Part shown: positions 35,867 to 64,000 of the stretch, in pieces
How the letters are laid out: the number at the start of each line of letters is the position of its first letter
Position numbering within the stretch: the stretch's first letter is position 1
Translations under genes and position numbers: made by a program
The notes under the pieces: model-generated
Databases searched by the model: none
What the model saw: only the letters and a program-made list of their open reading frames with translations
What the model was told of the DNA's origin: nothing
Assembly (NCBI RefSeq): GCF_026213295.1
Contig: NC_079413.1
Location: forward strand, 23,633,612-23,697,611
Reading direction: 5' to 3'
DNA length: 64,000 nt
DNA from: Gadus chalcogrammus
Taxonomy: Eukaryota > Chordata > Actinopteri > Gadiformes > Gadidae

Positions 35867-38012
35867 GTCCAGTCCAGGTCATATGGGCCTCTGTTGTAAC
35901 TTGGTCCAGTCCAGGTCATATGGGCCCCTGTCGTAACTTGGTCCAGTCCAGGTCATATGGGCCCCTGTCGTAACTTGGTCCAGTCCAGGTCATATGGGCC
36001 TCTGTCGTAACTTGGTCCAGTCCAGGTCATATGGGCCCCTGTCGTAACTTGGTCCAGTCCAGGTCATATGGGCCTCTGTTGTAACTTGGTCCAGTCCAGG
36101 TCATATGGGCCCCTGTCGTAACTTGGTCCAGTCCAGGTCATATGGGCCCCTGTCGTAACTTGGTCCAGTCCAGGTCATATGGGCCTCTGTCGTAACTTGG
36201 TCCAGTCCAGGTCATATGGGCCCCTGTCGTAACTTGGTCCAGTCCAGGTCATATGGGCCTCTGTCGTAACTTGGTCCAGTCCAGGTCATATGGGCCTCTG
36301 TCGTAACTTGGTCCAGTCCAGGTCATATGGGCCCCTGTCGTAACTTGGTCCAGTCCAGGTCATATGGGCCTCTGTCGTAACTTGGTCCAGTCCAGGTCAT
36401 ATGGGCCCCTGTTGTAACTTGGTCCAGTCCAGGTCATATGGGCCCCTGTTGTAACTTGGTCCAGTCCAGGTCATATGGGCCTCTGTCGTAACTTGGTCCA
36501 GTCCAGGTCATATGGGCCTCTGTTGTAACTTGGTCCAGTCCAGGTCATATGGGCCTCTGTCGTAACTTGGTCCAGTCCAGGTCATATGGGCCCCTGTCGT
36601 AACTTGGTCCAGTCCAGGTCATATGGGCCTCTGTCGTAACTTGGTCCAGTCCAGGTCATATGGGCCCCTGTCGTAACTTGGTCCAGTCCAGGTCATATGG
36701 GCCCCTGTTGTAACTTGGTCCAGTCCAGGTCATATGGGCCTCTGTCGTAACTTGGTCCAGTCCAGGTCATATGGGCCTCTGTTGTAACTTGGTCCAGTCC
36801 AGGTCATATGGGCCCCTGTTGTAACTTGGTCCAGTCCAGGTCATATGGGCCTCTGTCGTAACTTGGTCCAGTCCAGGTCATATGGGCCTCTGTTGTAACT
36901 TGGTCCAGTCCAGGTCATATGGGCCTCTGTCGTAACTTGGTCCAGTCCAGGTCATATGGGCCCCTGTTGTAACTTGGTCCAGTCCAGGTCATATGGGCCT
37001 CTGTCGTAACTTGGTCCAGTCCAGGTCATATGGGCCTCTGTTGTAACTTGGTCCAGTCCAGGTCATATGGGCCCCTGTTGTAACTTGGTCCAGTCCAGGT
37101 CATATGGGCCTCTGTTGTAACTTGGTCCAGTCCAGGTCATATGGGCCCCTGTTGTAACTTGGTCCAGTCCAGGTCATATGGGCCCCTGTTGTAACTTGGT
37201 CCAGTCCAGGTCATATGGGCCCCTGTTGTAACTTGGTCCAGTCCAGGTCATATGGGCCTCTGTCGTAACTTGGTCCAGTCCAGGTCATATGGGCCTCTGT
37301 TGTAACTTGGTCCAGTCCAGGTCATATGGGCCCCTGTTGTAACTTGGTCCAGTCCAGGTCATATGGGCCCCTGTTGTAACTTGGTCCAGTCCAGGTCATA
37401 TGGGCCTCTGTCGTAACTTGGTCCAGTCCAGGTCATATGGGCCTCTGTCGTAACTTGGTCCAGTCCAGGTCATATGGGCCTCTGTTGTAACTTGGTCCAG
37501 TCCAGGTCATATGGGCCTCTGTTGTAACTTGGTCCAGTCCAGGTCATATGGGCCCCTGTTGTAACTTGGTCCAGTCCAGGTCATATGGGCCTCTGTCGTA
37601 ACTTGGTCCAGTCCAGGTCATATGGGCCCCTGTTGTAACTTGGTCCAGTCCAGGTCATATGGGCCTCTGTTGTAACTTGGTCCAGTCCAGGTCATATGGG
37701 CCTCTGTTGTAACTTGGTCCAGTCCAGGTCATATGGGCCTCTGTCGTAACTTGGTCCAGTCCAGGTCATATGGGCCTCTGTCGTAACTTGGTCCAGTCCA
37801 GGTCATATGGGCCTCTGTTGTAACTTGGTCCAGTCCAGGTCATATGGGCCCCTGTTGTAACTTGGTCCAGTCCAGGTCATATGGGCCTCTGTTGTAACTT
37901 GGTCCAGTCCAGGTCATATGGGCCCCTGTCGTAACTTGGTCCAGTCCAGGTCATATGGGCCTCTGTTGTAACTTGGTCCAGTCCAGGTCATATGGGCCCC
38001 TGTTGTAACTTG
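35867..38012. repeat. 37-bp minisatellite, about 58 copies
   Basis: Tandem units of CTTGGTCCAGTCCAGGTCAT followed by ATGGGCC(C/T)CTGT(C/T)GTAA. Almost all variation is confined to two C/T positions, giving four unit types in an irregular order. No copy was seen with an insertion or deletion. Confidence 0.97.
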
Positions 38013-38855
38013 ACCCATTTTCAACCAACTTCAATTCTATCATATGGTAAATAGGCAAAATTGATTATATGAACATTATACCAATATTGTAAAATCAAGG
38101 CCAAACAATAATTGTTAACTGGCCAGCAGGGCAGCTGTCAGGGAGACCAATAATGGCAACAGCAATTTGACCGTATGTGGAATCAATATTACTTGGTTAT
38201 GTGGACCACATATATTGTATAAATGTCAGTTTTACAGTCAAATAATCGCACCACCAAACATTCAGGCAGGTTAAGGTTGACGCACACGCAACTATTCAAC
38301 CCACAATTGGCAAAACACAACGTAATACTTTTTGTTTCAACTTTTTGTTTTATCTTGATAGTCTCTCACCTCCCTACTAAGACACTCTTACACAATAGCA
38401 TTATCCCATCACACATTTGGACATTCCATCAGCGTCGATGCCACATTGGTAACGAATTGGGCATATTTGCATTGTTCTCACGAGTAGAATCATGTGAAAT
38501 TGTGCGTGATCCGCGTAGTTTGCGCCGCCAAAAGATCTATTTGCTTCTTTGCTTTGACTCTGTATATTTTTACAACAAACCAAAGTGTTCCTTCGCTTTT
38601 GGTGTGAACCCACGGTAAGAAAAGCTGTTTTGACGTCTTTCTCTGAACCAACGTCGAATCGGCTGACGTTAATTTGACGACGTGTTAAGAACATTATCAT
38701 TAAAAGTGTTGATAATATGACTAAGTCGTTGTCTAAATGCATAGTCAAAAGAAACCACTAACGCATACACAAACACATACATGCATGCATACAAACATGC
38801 AGTGGCGTAGCATTGTTGTGCTAGGCCTTGGGGCAAGATCGCTGGGCCCCCCCCC

Positions 38856-38988
<133 letters not shown>

Positions 38989-39683
38989 GAATGCATCCAC
39001 TCCCCCATAGGGCCGAAGCCAACAGCCGCCACAACGAGAGAACGCAAAATCATCATCAGAACCATGGACAGACTTAGCATCCCTAGATCACACGTCAAAG
39101 TCGCGGAAACATTATTAGGATGACGTACACCGTATTTGCAAAAACAATGCCAACTATCAAAAACAAAACAAATGTTCCATTCAGCTGACCACACAACTAC
39201 ATTTCCCAAACAGCACAACTATGGCCTAATCAAAATGGCCATTGGTAACATACTCCTACATGGCACAGCGGCCATAACCAATAATAAAATAACAACTGCT
39301 CTTACCCGTTCAGAAGTTAACTCTGCGTGCCCTCTGTTCAGCAAACCCGTTGATAATAGAGGTGAAATCAGATTTTCTTGCTCTTTCATTCTGGATGGAG
39401 AGTATGGCCAATACACTCAATCGCTACTGTGCCATGGCGCTCCTTAGGGAAGTCTTTATCAATTTGAGTTCGGAAAATGACCGCTCTGCCATGGCTACTG
39501 TCACTGGTATGGTGAGGTACAGGAAAAAAGCTGTGCAAACATTTCGAATTGCGCGCATCCATGTCTTTCTTCTCTTTACGTTTTTTAGTACCACTTTTTA
39601 GCTTGCTAAACATTGCAATGGTATGGCTTAGCTTTTAACAATATGTTAGAGTTGGAGACTCTAGCTGTGTTCGAAGTCGTTCC

Positions 39684-39751
39684 CTATTCACTTACTCACT
39701 ATTCCCTATATAGTGTTCATGATATAGTGCACTATATAGGGAACGAACAAA
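39684..39751. repeat. Palindromic segment, possible nested MITE
   Basis: GTTCCCTAT at 39684 is mirrored by ATAGGGAAC ending at 39749. The inner part has CCCTATATAGTG and CACTATATAGGG as inverted copies around a short centre. This resembles ends of small fish MITEs; its family is not known to me. Confidence 0.5.
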
Positions 39752-40753
39752 CGAGAATTCGGACCCTACGCTGAACATTTCTAAACGTCATGTGCGTCAG
39801 TAAATGCGCCGGGTATTTGTGTGACGCAGACAGATGCGCCCACATCATGTAAACAAACCGGGCACTCACGAGGAAAGCTGGAGCTTGTATTGATGTTGAA
39901 TGTTACATTTCATCATTCAAGTTTTTTTTAATTAATTGTGAATGTTAAATTTTCTATGTTAGATTCCAAATAAATTGTTGACATTTCTAAACGAAGACGG
40001 AGACTCCATCATTAAATGAATTTGTTTTCGCGGTTAATCAGCTTCTTCTTCTCCTTTGGAAAAACACGACAGCATTGCATTGTGGTACACGGGGGCAACC
40101 TGTAGGGTACGTCGTGTGTACACTCAAAACATCACGGTGATTGGTCGAATAGATTTCCCAGCAGGCCCTATTCTTTTGTAAATGTTGAAAATAAAAGCAA
40201 ATAAATGAAGTAGCCTAAGTGCGATTGTATATACTTTTTTATTCGTGGCCAAAATATCACTACTGTAACCAAATTACATACATTAAGGAAGAGGAAGAGA
40301 AAATATATGAGCCACCCTGACTGTGATGTTATGAGAGAAGGGAGTCTATATGAAGCGTTCAGTTCCTCACTACAATGACTTGTAGACATCTTAAGCTGCC
40401 TTCACACCGCCGCCAGCACGGGGGCCGTCGGGCGGTCCTGGAAGACCCAACCCAAAGCTACGCCCCTGCAAACATACACACATAGATTCATACAAGCACT
40501 CACACGCACACACACATCTTTATGGAATGTCGAGCCCTGTCAATTTACAGGATTGGCATATGGAATGCCGTAGATCAGGTTGGGAGACGCACACACACAC
40601 ATTCTCACTTCCTCTCCGTCGACATCGTGACCAGGGCCAAACCCAAGCTCTCCGTCACCGTGTGATGCACCTGCACCTGCACCTCGGTTATCCTCCTGCA
40701 GTCTAAGTAAGGGTGTGGGTGTCTTGTGATGATGATGAGGAGAAGGACAACTA

Positions 40754-40755
<2 letters not shown>

Positions 40756-40804
<49 letters not shown>
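40756..40804. repeat. (GT)n microsatellite
   Basis: About 24 GT units upstream of the LITAF-like gene. Confidence 0.95.
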
Positions 40805-40806
<2 letters not shown>

Positions 40807-40921
40807 ATGCACATGTGTTGGTTTTGTTCATTGTAAGGATGGCTCACTACATTCTCTAATAGATTAGGGACTTGCTGTGAATGAAAGGTGGCTGAAGAGA
40901 AACTGGTTTGTGGTATTTGAG

Positions 40922-41039
40922 GCAGAGAGAGATAGAGCAAGAGAGAGAGAGAGCAAGAGAGAGAGAGAGAGAGAGAGAGAGCAAGAGAGAGCAAGAGAGA
41001 GAGAGAGCGAGAGAGAGCAAGAGAGAGCAAGAGAGAGCA

Positions 41040-41073
<34 letters not shown>

Positions 41074-41075
41074 AG
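40922..41075. repeat. GA-rich tract with GAGCAA interruptions
   Basis: Repeated GAGA with regularly spaced GAGCAAGAGAGA motifs, lying 190 nt upstream of the inferred first exon donor of the LITAF-like gene. Confidence 0.93.
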
Positions 41076-41149
41076 AGATAAATAGATACTGGCAAATTGG
41101 TAGCCGGAATGGCGCATGGTCCGGGCGTGTCAGGGGTGTCACCATTGTA

Positions 41150-41263
41150 CCTTTAAGGTACAGCGGAGGCAGGTCTTGAGGTATCTGTTGATCACACTTC
41201 CCTGGACACTACATCGACAACACTGAACACAGACACAGTCACAGTCAGGTCTCCTTCTCCAAG
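41150..41263 (+). other. Probable non-coding first exon of the LITAF-like gene
   Basis: CTTCTCCAAG|GTAAGAC at 41254-41270 is a near-consensus splice donor. The ATG exon has its own acceptor (CTTCTCCAG at 45131-45139), so an upstream non-coding exon is required, and this is the best candidate seen. Its left edge is not determined. Confidence 0.3.
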
Positions 41264-41433
41264 GTAAGACAGCTCAATGTTCATTTTCAACAGGCATTCT
41301 CTTTTTATTCTATTTTAAAAGGAATGACATTTAAATATAGTATGTGTCTATGGACAAGATATATGGAAACATACACAAAAAGAGTCCAAAACTAACTTTG
41401 TCTCTCGATGTTTCTGAAGATTCATTGTAGAGA

Positions 41434-41465
41434 TACCTCAACTCTACTGAAGTAGAGTTGAGGTA
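41434..41465. repeat. Perfect inverted repeat, 15-bp arms, 2-bp centre
   Basis: TACCTCAACTCTACT, then GA, then its exact reverse complement AGTAGAGTTGAGGTA. Confidence 0.9.
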
Positions 41466-42270
41466 CATATAGAGTAGAACATTTAGAAAGTATATTTTCA
41501 CTTTCTAGATAAATGAACTAGCACAACTCATGCACAAAACAAGCCTTATTTACCAGTTGAGTGTACTGTTTCTCCATCCTCAAAGGGGATCAGTACTCTA
41601 TGAGTTGGAGCGTATAGGATCCCACCTAAAGGCCAGGAACTTTTCCATCCATTAACCAGGAAGTGCACTAGTCTCTCTCAAGGTTCAGTGATGTCGTGAC
41701 TGCTGGTCCCATGTCCATTGGTTACCAAATGTGTTGAAGTGTACATTTTTTCTTTCTCTGTTTTCCTTCTGGATCAATAGAGACTACCACTCTGATTCCA
41801 AGGATGATTCTGATTGCTGTATATTTCTGTTTATTCAGTATACCATGTTATGCTTACTTTTCTAGTGCACGTGAATATGTTTTGTCTTGAAAAGTTAATA
41901 AGTTAGGGCACGTTGTTTAGGATCTACAAAGCGGTAGATTGTGGACATTGTGCAGGTGCTTTCAACTCCTTAGCTCCCATAGCCTATACAACATAGATGA
42001 TAGGGTTGTGGAAGTATAAATCCTGATAAAAATATCACTCACATAGGCACACAGAATTTGGTTTCAAAACCAACACACCACTACATAAGAATCTACAGCT
42101 CATTTGGAAGTCTGTGATAGATGTTATTATTGGGTGTTTTGTGAGTCAACTGACACACCTTTAACCGTGCCATTTTCCTCTGGTGACGTTGGTTCTCAAC
42201 AACTAAAGCATGCAGCTTAGCTACATTCTTCCAGCTAACATATGGGTGTATACTTCACGTCACACATCAA

Positions 42271-42272
<2 letters not shown>

Positions 42273-42332
<60 letters not shown>
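42273..42332. repeat. (GT)n microsatellite
   Basis: About 30 GT units. Confidence 0.95.
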
Positions 42333-42334
<2 letters not shown>

Positions 42335-45156
42335 CTGGCAGGCCCAATTCTTGTTTTAATGCAGACCAATAGGTTTCTATGAGGTTGGTCCTTTCTCATA
42401 GGGGCCCAAATTCACCTATTAAGACACTTTTTTTTAATGGTCTCTCTGTCTCCAGTGTGTTGAGCGTTTAAATAAATACAGCTATACAATTGTATAAAAG
42501 CTTGCATAGGGAAGCTATCTCTTGTTGTGAGCAAATCAAGCTCAACATTTCACAATCATATAATTGGTTTATTGGTTTTTGTCTTTTACTTTGTCATACG
42601 GATGCTAGCAGTGGCGGCTGGCCAATGGAGAATGCTAGACGCAGACCTCTATGCTGGAAAGGGTTTTTACGTTCTTCTTTCTAAAATATGTGTTTAGTTG
42701 CCTTGCCAACGGACACTTGTTGTTATCTTAGGGTACAAACAATTGAAGCTACCTGCTACGGCGTAGCATGGAAACCAGACGAATCTCGCAAGCATTTGCT
42801 CTAGAGATATGGTCTGGCTCCCCTCCAATACGAAAGGATTTCTGCCTGGTACGAAATAGACAATTTATCTATTATAAGGCGGGATAAATACGATGACTGT
42901 GCACAAGGGTGCGTACGTGGAGGCAGGTGTGTCAGCCCGACTCTTATTTTATGCGAGCTGTACACCAGGCATCTTCAAAAACAACAAAGATGGCTGCCGC
43001 TGATATAGAACAGTCTGTCGATTCTGCTATCGAGACAGTATGTAACGAGCTAGAGCACTAGTTTCATTAAAAGAAGAACAAATTACTGCACTTAAAGTTT
43101 TGTTGCGTAGAAATATGTACTTTCCTCGTCGCTCACTGTGGCCTCGCCCGTCTCACTGCTGTGATTGGTTGGAGGCCTATCCAATTGCGTCCAGGGCATT
43201 TTGGTCTGCGCCTATTGGTAACGCCCCCTTGGAAATCTAAAATGAAGGGAGCGGTTTCTGACCCGTTGCAGTTTACAATTCGTCTGACGATGCCGGGCTA
43301 GCTAAGGTGGTGCAGTCGCTGAAAACATGGAATATAGCTGGAATACCAATGAATGAGTGGGAATACCAATGAATGAGTGGGAATCCTCGTGTTGAAGATT
43401 TCCCCAATGAGTAATCTGAGTCGAGACAGCCAGGGAGATCCTCATTTTGCACTCAAATCTATGCACTCAAATAACATTTCTGTGGCATCATGTTGGGCGT
43501 GCATGAATAGCCTAGTGGGAGGCTCAATCCGCGCATGGAAATGCACTAAATCATGGTCATATTTTTATAACGTGACCAAAATGATTCTTATGTATTTTAT
43601 TTATATTTTATTGGGGAGAAAGGAATATTTATTAGCTTTTTCCTGAATAGTTATTCTTTAGCTATTCATTAAAAATGCCTTATCGCAATTCATTTATGCT
43701 TATTTGGGAGATATTATAATTCAGATTTGGTTGATCCTGAAAATTTTCAGGAGTTATCTGATGTAGGGGAGCCCAAGAATGTCCCATTGATCATCAGCAG
43801 TTCAAAGTTTCAAAGGTTTGACCTGCTGGGGTCCACTTGAGATGTATGATCTGGCTTTAGAGCAAAGAAGATGTTAAGAGTTTTTTAATAATCTAGCTTA
43901 ATTTCCTCATGAATTTTCCAAAATAGGGGCACCCAAAATAATTCTGCAAAGGACCCCCAAAAGCGAGAAATAGCTAGAAAGAAGTGTGTGCGTTCAAACA
44001 TGCGTGTGTGTGTGTGTGTACGCGCGTGTGTGTGTACACGCGCGCGTGTGTGTACGCGAGCGCGTGTGCGCGCGTGTGTGTGCGTGTGTGTGTGTCATGC
44101 AACCATTTACCAAGAGATGCATTGTTTAAATGTGTTTCAACTATCCTTACCCTGCTGAATTATATTAAAAAAAGATATATTGATAGATAAAATACATCTT
44201 AAGAAGTTCAACATTAAAACAACATTCCCATTAGCAATCTTTTAGCAGATTTGCTACAAATCAGCAGTGAAAGTTATCTGCACAATTTAGGTTAAAAAAT
44301 GTATTTATATGGCATATGGCATTTGTTTGTAGCTTTAACATTTTATGTATATCGTATACTGTATATTAAAGTGAATGAGTAGGTGTGAGAGACCCTTGGT
44401 TTGGCTTGGTTCCCTGTCTCTACGTATAAGTTTTATGGAATCAGATTATAGTCATTATCAAATCTGACAAAGTGTGCACTGGGTTTAATTGCTGTAATGT
44501 GCATTTGTTTGTTAACAGAAAAATGATTGTACAAGTGACAGTACGGAGGCACAAAGAAAAAAAAATGGGTAGACTTTTATAATAAGGGTACAATAATTAA
44601 CCATTAATTAAAATTAGTTAATTCTGAACTAAGCAGTGGTGTTCATGTTAACTAGGGTATTCACTTTTTCATTATTTGATCCCAAATAAACCCTATTAGT
44701 AAGTGATAACTTACTAATAAACCATTAGTTAACTGTTGATTAACTGTGAAATAATTGTTAGTCAATGCTTATCATTGCATTCACTAACCAGTAATGAATG
44801 GTTCATTATTGTAATTATTGTAAAGTGTTACAAAGAAATGCACTTAAAACCCTTGAACTTCTTTGGTCTTCTTAGGAAAGATATCGAAAAGACATTTTCA
44901 TCAATTTCACAGTTTTCTATACTCTGGAGCACATACAACTATATTCTATAGGGAGTCTGTACCTGGTCACCTCACGGGGGCCACATCTCAAGTGTCACCA
45001 CCGTAATGTATTACAATAACTTGGGAATAACGCGTGTAAATGAATTAAGGATCCATTCCCACGGCAGCAAAGCGAATAGCCCGTAGAACACGACCAGAAT
45101 CTGAACAGTTGTTCATCATCCATCTCTCACCTTCTCCAGGTTCCAGACAAAGCAAG

Positions 45157-48472
<3,316 letters not shown>

Positions 48473-50224
48473 TGCACCGCGTGCACTTGAACGGTGCCGA
48501 AAAGATCCTACGAAATCACTCATTATTTAGATTCTTCTATGCGTGGGCCGCCAACAGGAATACGCTACCAGCCACGTTGTCCACCACTGCACGTTATTCT
48601 TCTTCAAGCACCATGTGCACTTTCTAGGGGGCCTATTGTTTCTTCTTTCACATGCTCATACCCCCATCGGCTTCCCCTATCAGTAGAGTATGTATGATAA
48701 ATAAAAATGAAGAATGTATGATAGAGGCTTAAAGACTTAGACTCAGTGTCTAACTAATGTCGCCTGTCTGATGTTCCACATTTACATATTGTATGTTCTT
48801 GATGAGTGGAGGAAATGTAAAGGTGACATTTACCTGCTAGAAATATTGATCAAACAGATGTATTTTGGTAAGAGCTTTGCATGTCAAACAATGAATACGA
48901 ATACACATTGTACAATAAAGGAATATTTAATTACTGTCTTTTACGTTGCAATCTTGTTATGGGTGAGACAATAAGGATTGAACAGGGCCTACCTTAATCA
49001 AGACAAATTGTTAAACACGTTGGAAGTAAATGTGTTTTGTATGGCTTACTTAATATTGAACAAGTATTTTTCAGCAATTAAACATTAGGTATCGATATGC
49101 AAAATAGTACATGATAATTCTTTACAAATACCTGATCCCTGTTTTATGGTCTTTCAAGTTCCTCCATCACCAGGCGTGGTTTGTGCTATCAACTATGGCG
49201 ACGTTTTACTAATTGTATTATTGTTGGTAATAACTTTGTTCTTTCTCTGATAAACATATAGAAGCTTCTCTGGCTGACGGCTTGTGTAGACGTATAAATA
49301 CCTGGAGTGGGGACCTGTTTAAGAAACATCGATCCTTCAACTGAAATAGTTGTGATACAAATGATGGTTTACATAAATTCAAATACTTAGAGGAAGCTGA
49401 TCAACGTATTTCAATGCAACATGTATGAAAGAAGTGGTTAATACATGGCTTTCCTGGATCATAGACCTTAGGAAATGTGTTTTAATACGTATGGCTTAGC
49501 CTTGGTTCTAGCATGCAGCCTACTTATTTATTTATACTGGGTTGACAATAGACTTTGCTATAACTAATTTTAGGTCGATTTTTCTCATGTTTATAGTTGT
49601 ACGGGGAGAGGAGGCGTTTGCTTTTCACAACATAAATAAACTGTTATATACTACTTTAAGCCAAGTGTCCATATGATCCAGATCTGGTTAACCAAATTGT
49701 TTCCTAACAATATTGAATGTATGAATAAAGTTATAAAGAACATTCTTTGTTTTTGGAAAAGTCCGGGAAAATAATAACTAGTAGTTCATTAAAGTACTTG
49801 GGTAGTTTGCTCTACTCAAGCATTAAAGGTCCCCTATTTCACCACTTGGTTTAAGAAGCCAATGCAAAATGTGCCCTGCTCTTTGCTATAGTGAAATCGC
49901 AAGCGAGTTTCAACCTATACGGACGAGCCTACCAGTGGCATAAGTCCTCTGGCTAGGCTTGTATACTAGACTTGATTAAAGACATGTAATAGGGTTATGT
50001 GCTAGATTAGGAATATTGCCGTTCTCTGGACTATATTGCATGGATGTAATATTTGGTTTAGCAAACTTCATCTGGACGAGGGCAACGGTGTTCAAACTCA
50101 CAATTCCTTATTTACATACTTTCTACTGATTTAAGACATTTAACCATTTCAATATGGCCATACATTGGCTGTAGTTTCATATTGGGCCTGGAGATTGAAG
50201 GGCACACGAAGCCTAGCAGAAGGT
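48473..50224 (+). other. LITAF-like 3' UTR and intergenic DNA
   Basis: Candidate polyadenylation signals AATAAA occur at 48700-48705, near 48914 and near 49724. Which is used cannot be told by eye. No further exon was recognised. Confidence 0.45.

Positions 50225-64000
<13,776 letters not shown>

Larger units (their letters stand above)
41264..45139 (+). other. Presumed intron 1 of the LITAF-like gene
   Basis: No coding content recognised. It contains a perfect 15-bp-arm palindrome at 41434-41465, a (GT)n tract at 42273-42332, a GT/GC mixed tract at 43995-44095 and a short duplicated block GGGAATACCAATGAATGAGT at about 43338-43380. Confidence 0.4.

Noticed and set aside
35867..38012. CRISPR-like array
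   Set aside because: Units are contiguous with no spacers. It is a minisatellite in a vertebrate genome.
42600..42660. Possible third hAT-like terminus (CAGTGGCGGCTGGCC)
   Set aside because: No matching inverted end or target duplication could be found nearby.

Overview
The window is nuclear DNA of a ray-finned fish, read from multi-exon vertebrate genes with GT-AG introns and fish-type SINE tails. The very high load of dinucleotide repeats and minisatellites is reminiscent of gadiform (cod-like) genomes, but that placement is only an inference. Four protein genes were reconstructed exon by exon by reading splice sites and conserved protein sequence; every junction keeps frame.

Layout. 1-6560: gene-free, with a hAT-like element carrying a nested minisatellite. 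6798-24263 (minus): clcn7, the lysosomal 2Cl-/H+ exchanger, complete in 25 coding exons (802 aa). 24264-25774: a 1.5 kb divergent intergenic region. 25775-33057 (plus): slc2a6 (GLUT6), complete in 8 coding exons (499 aa). 33058-41150: gene-free, holding a 21-bp minisatellite, a 2.1 kb array of a 37-bp unit and a 1.67 kb hAT-like element with a target-site duplication. 45157-48472 (plus): a LITAF-domain gene of 4 coding exons (156 aa), with a probable non-coding first exon ending at 41263. 51954-63432 (minus): the last 19 exons of usp7, matching human residues 424-1102; the 5' part, with the catalytic cysteine, lies beyond the right edge. The LITAF-like gene and usp7 converge tail to tail.

Function. 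CLC-7, GLUT6 and LITAF are all proteins of lysosomes or late endosomes, and clcn7 and slc2a6 are head to head, so shared regulation is conceivable but not shown. USP7 is a nuclear deubiquitinase with no obvious link to the others.

The most unusual signals are repeat-based. A tRNA-derived SINE in a clcn7 intron has its Pol III A-box/B-box module multiplied about 11 times (19143-19915). Long complementary (CU)n and (GA)n tracts directly flank exons 2-3 of the LITAF-like gene. An in-frame alternative splice donor in usp7 would insert 7 residues just before the catalytic aspartate. A 72-bp array is open on both strands for more than 1.7 kb.
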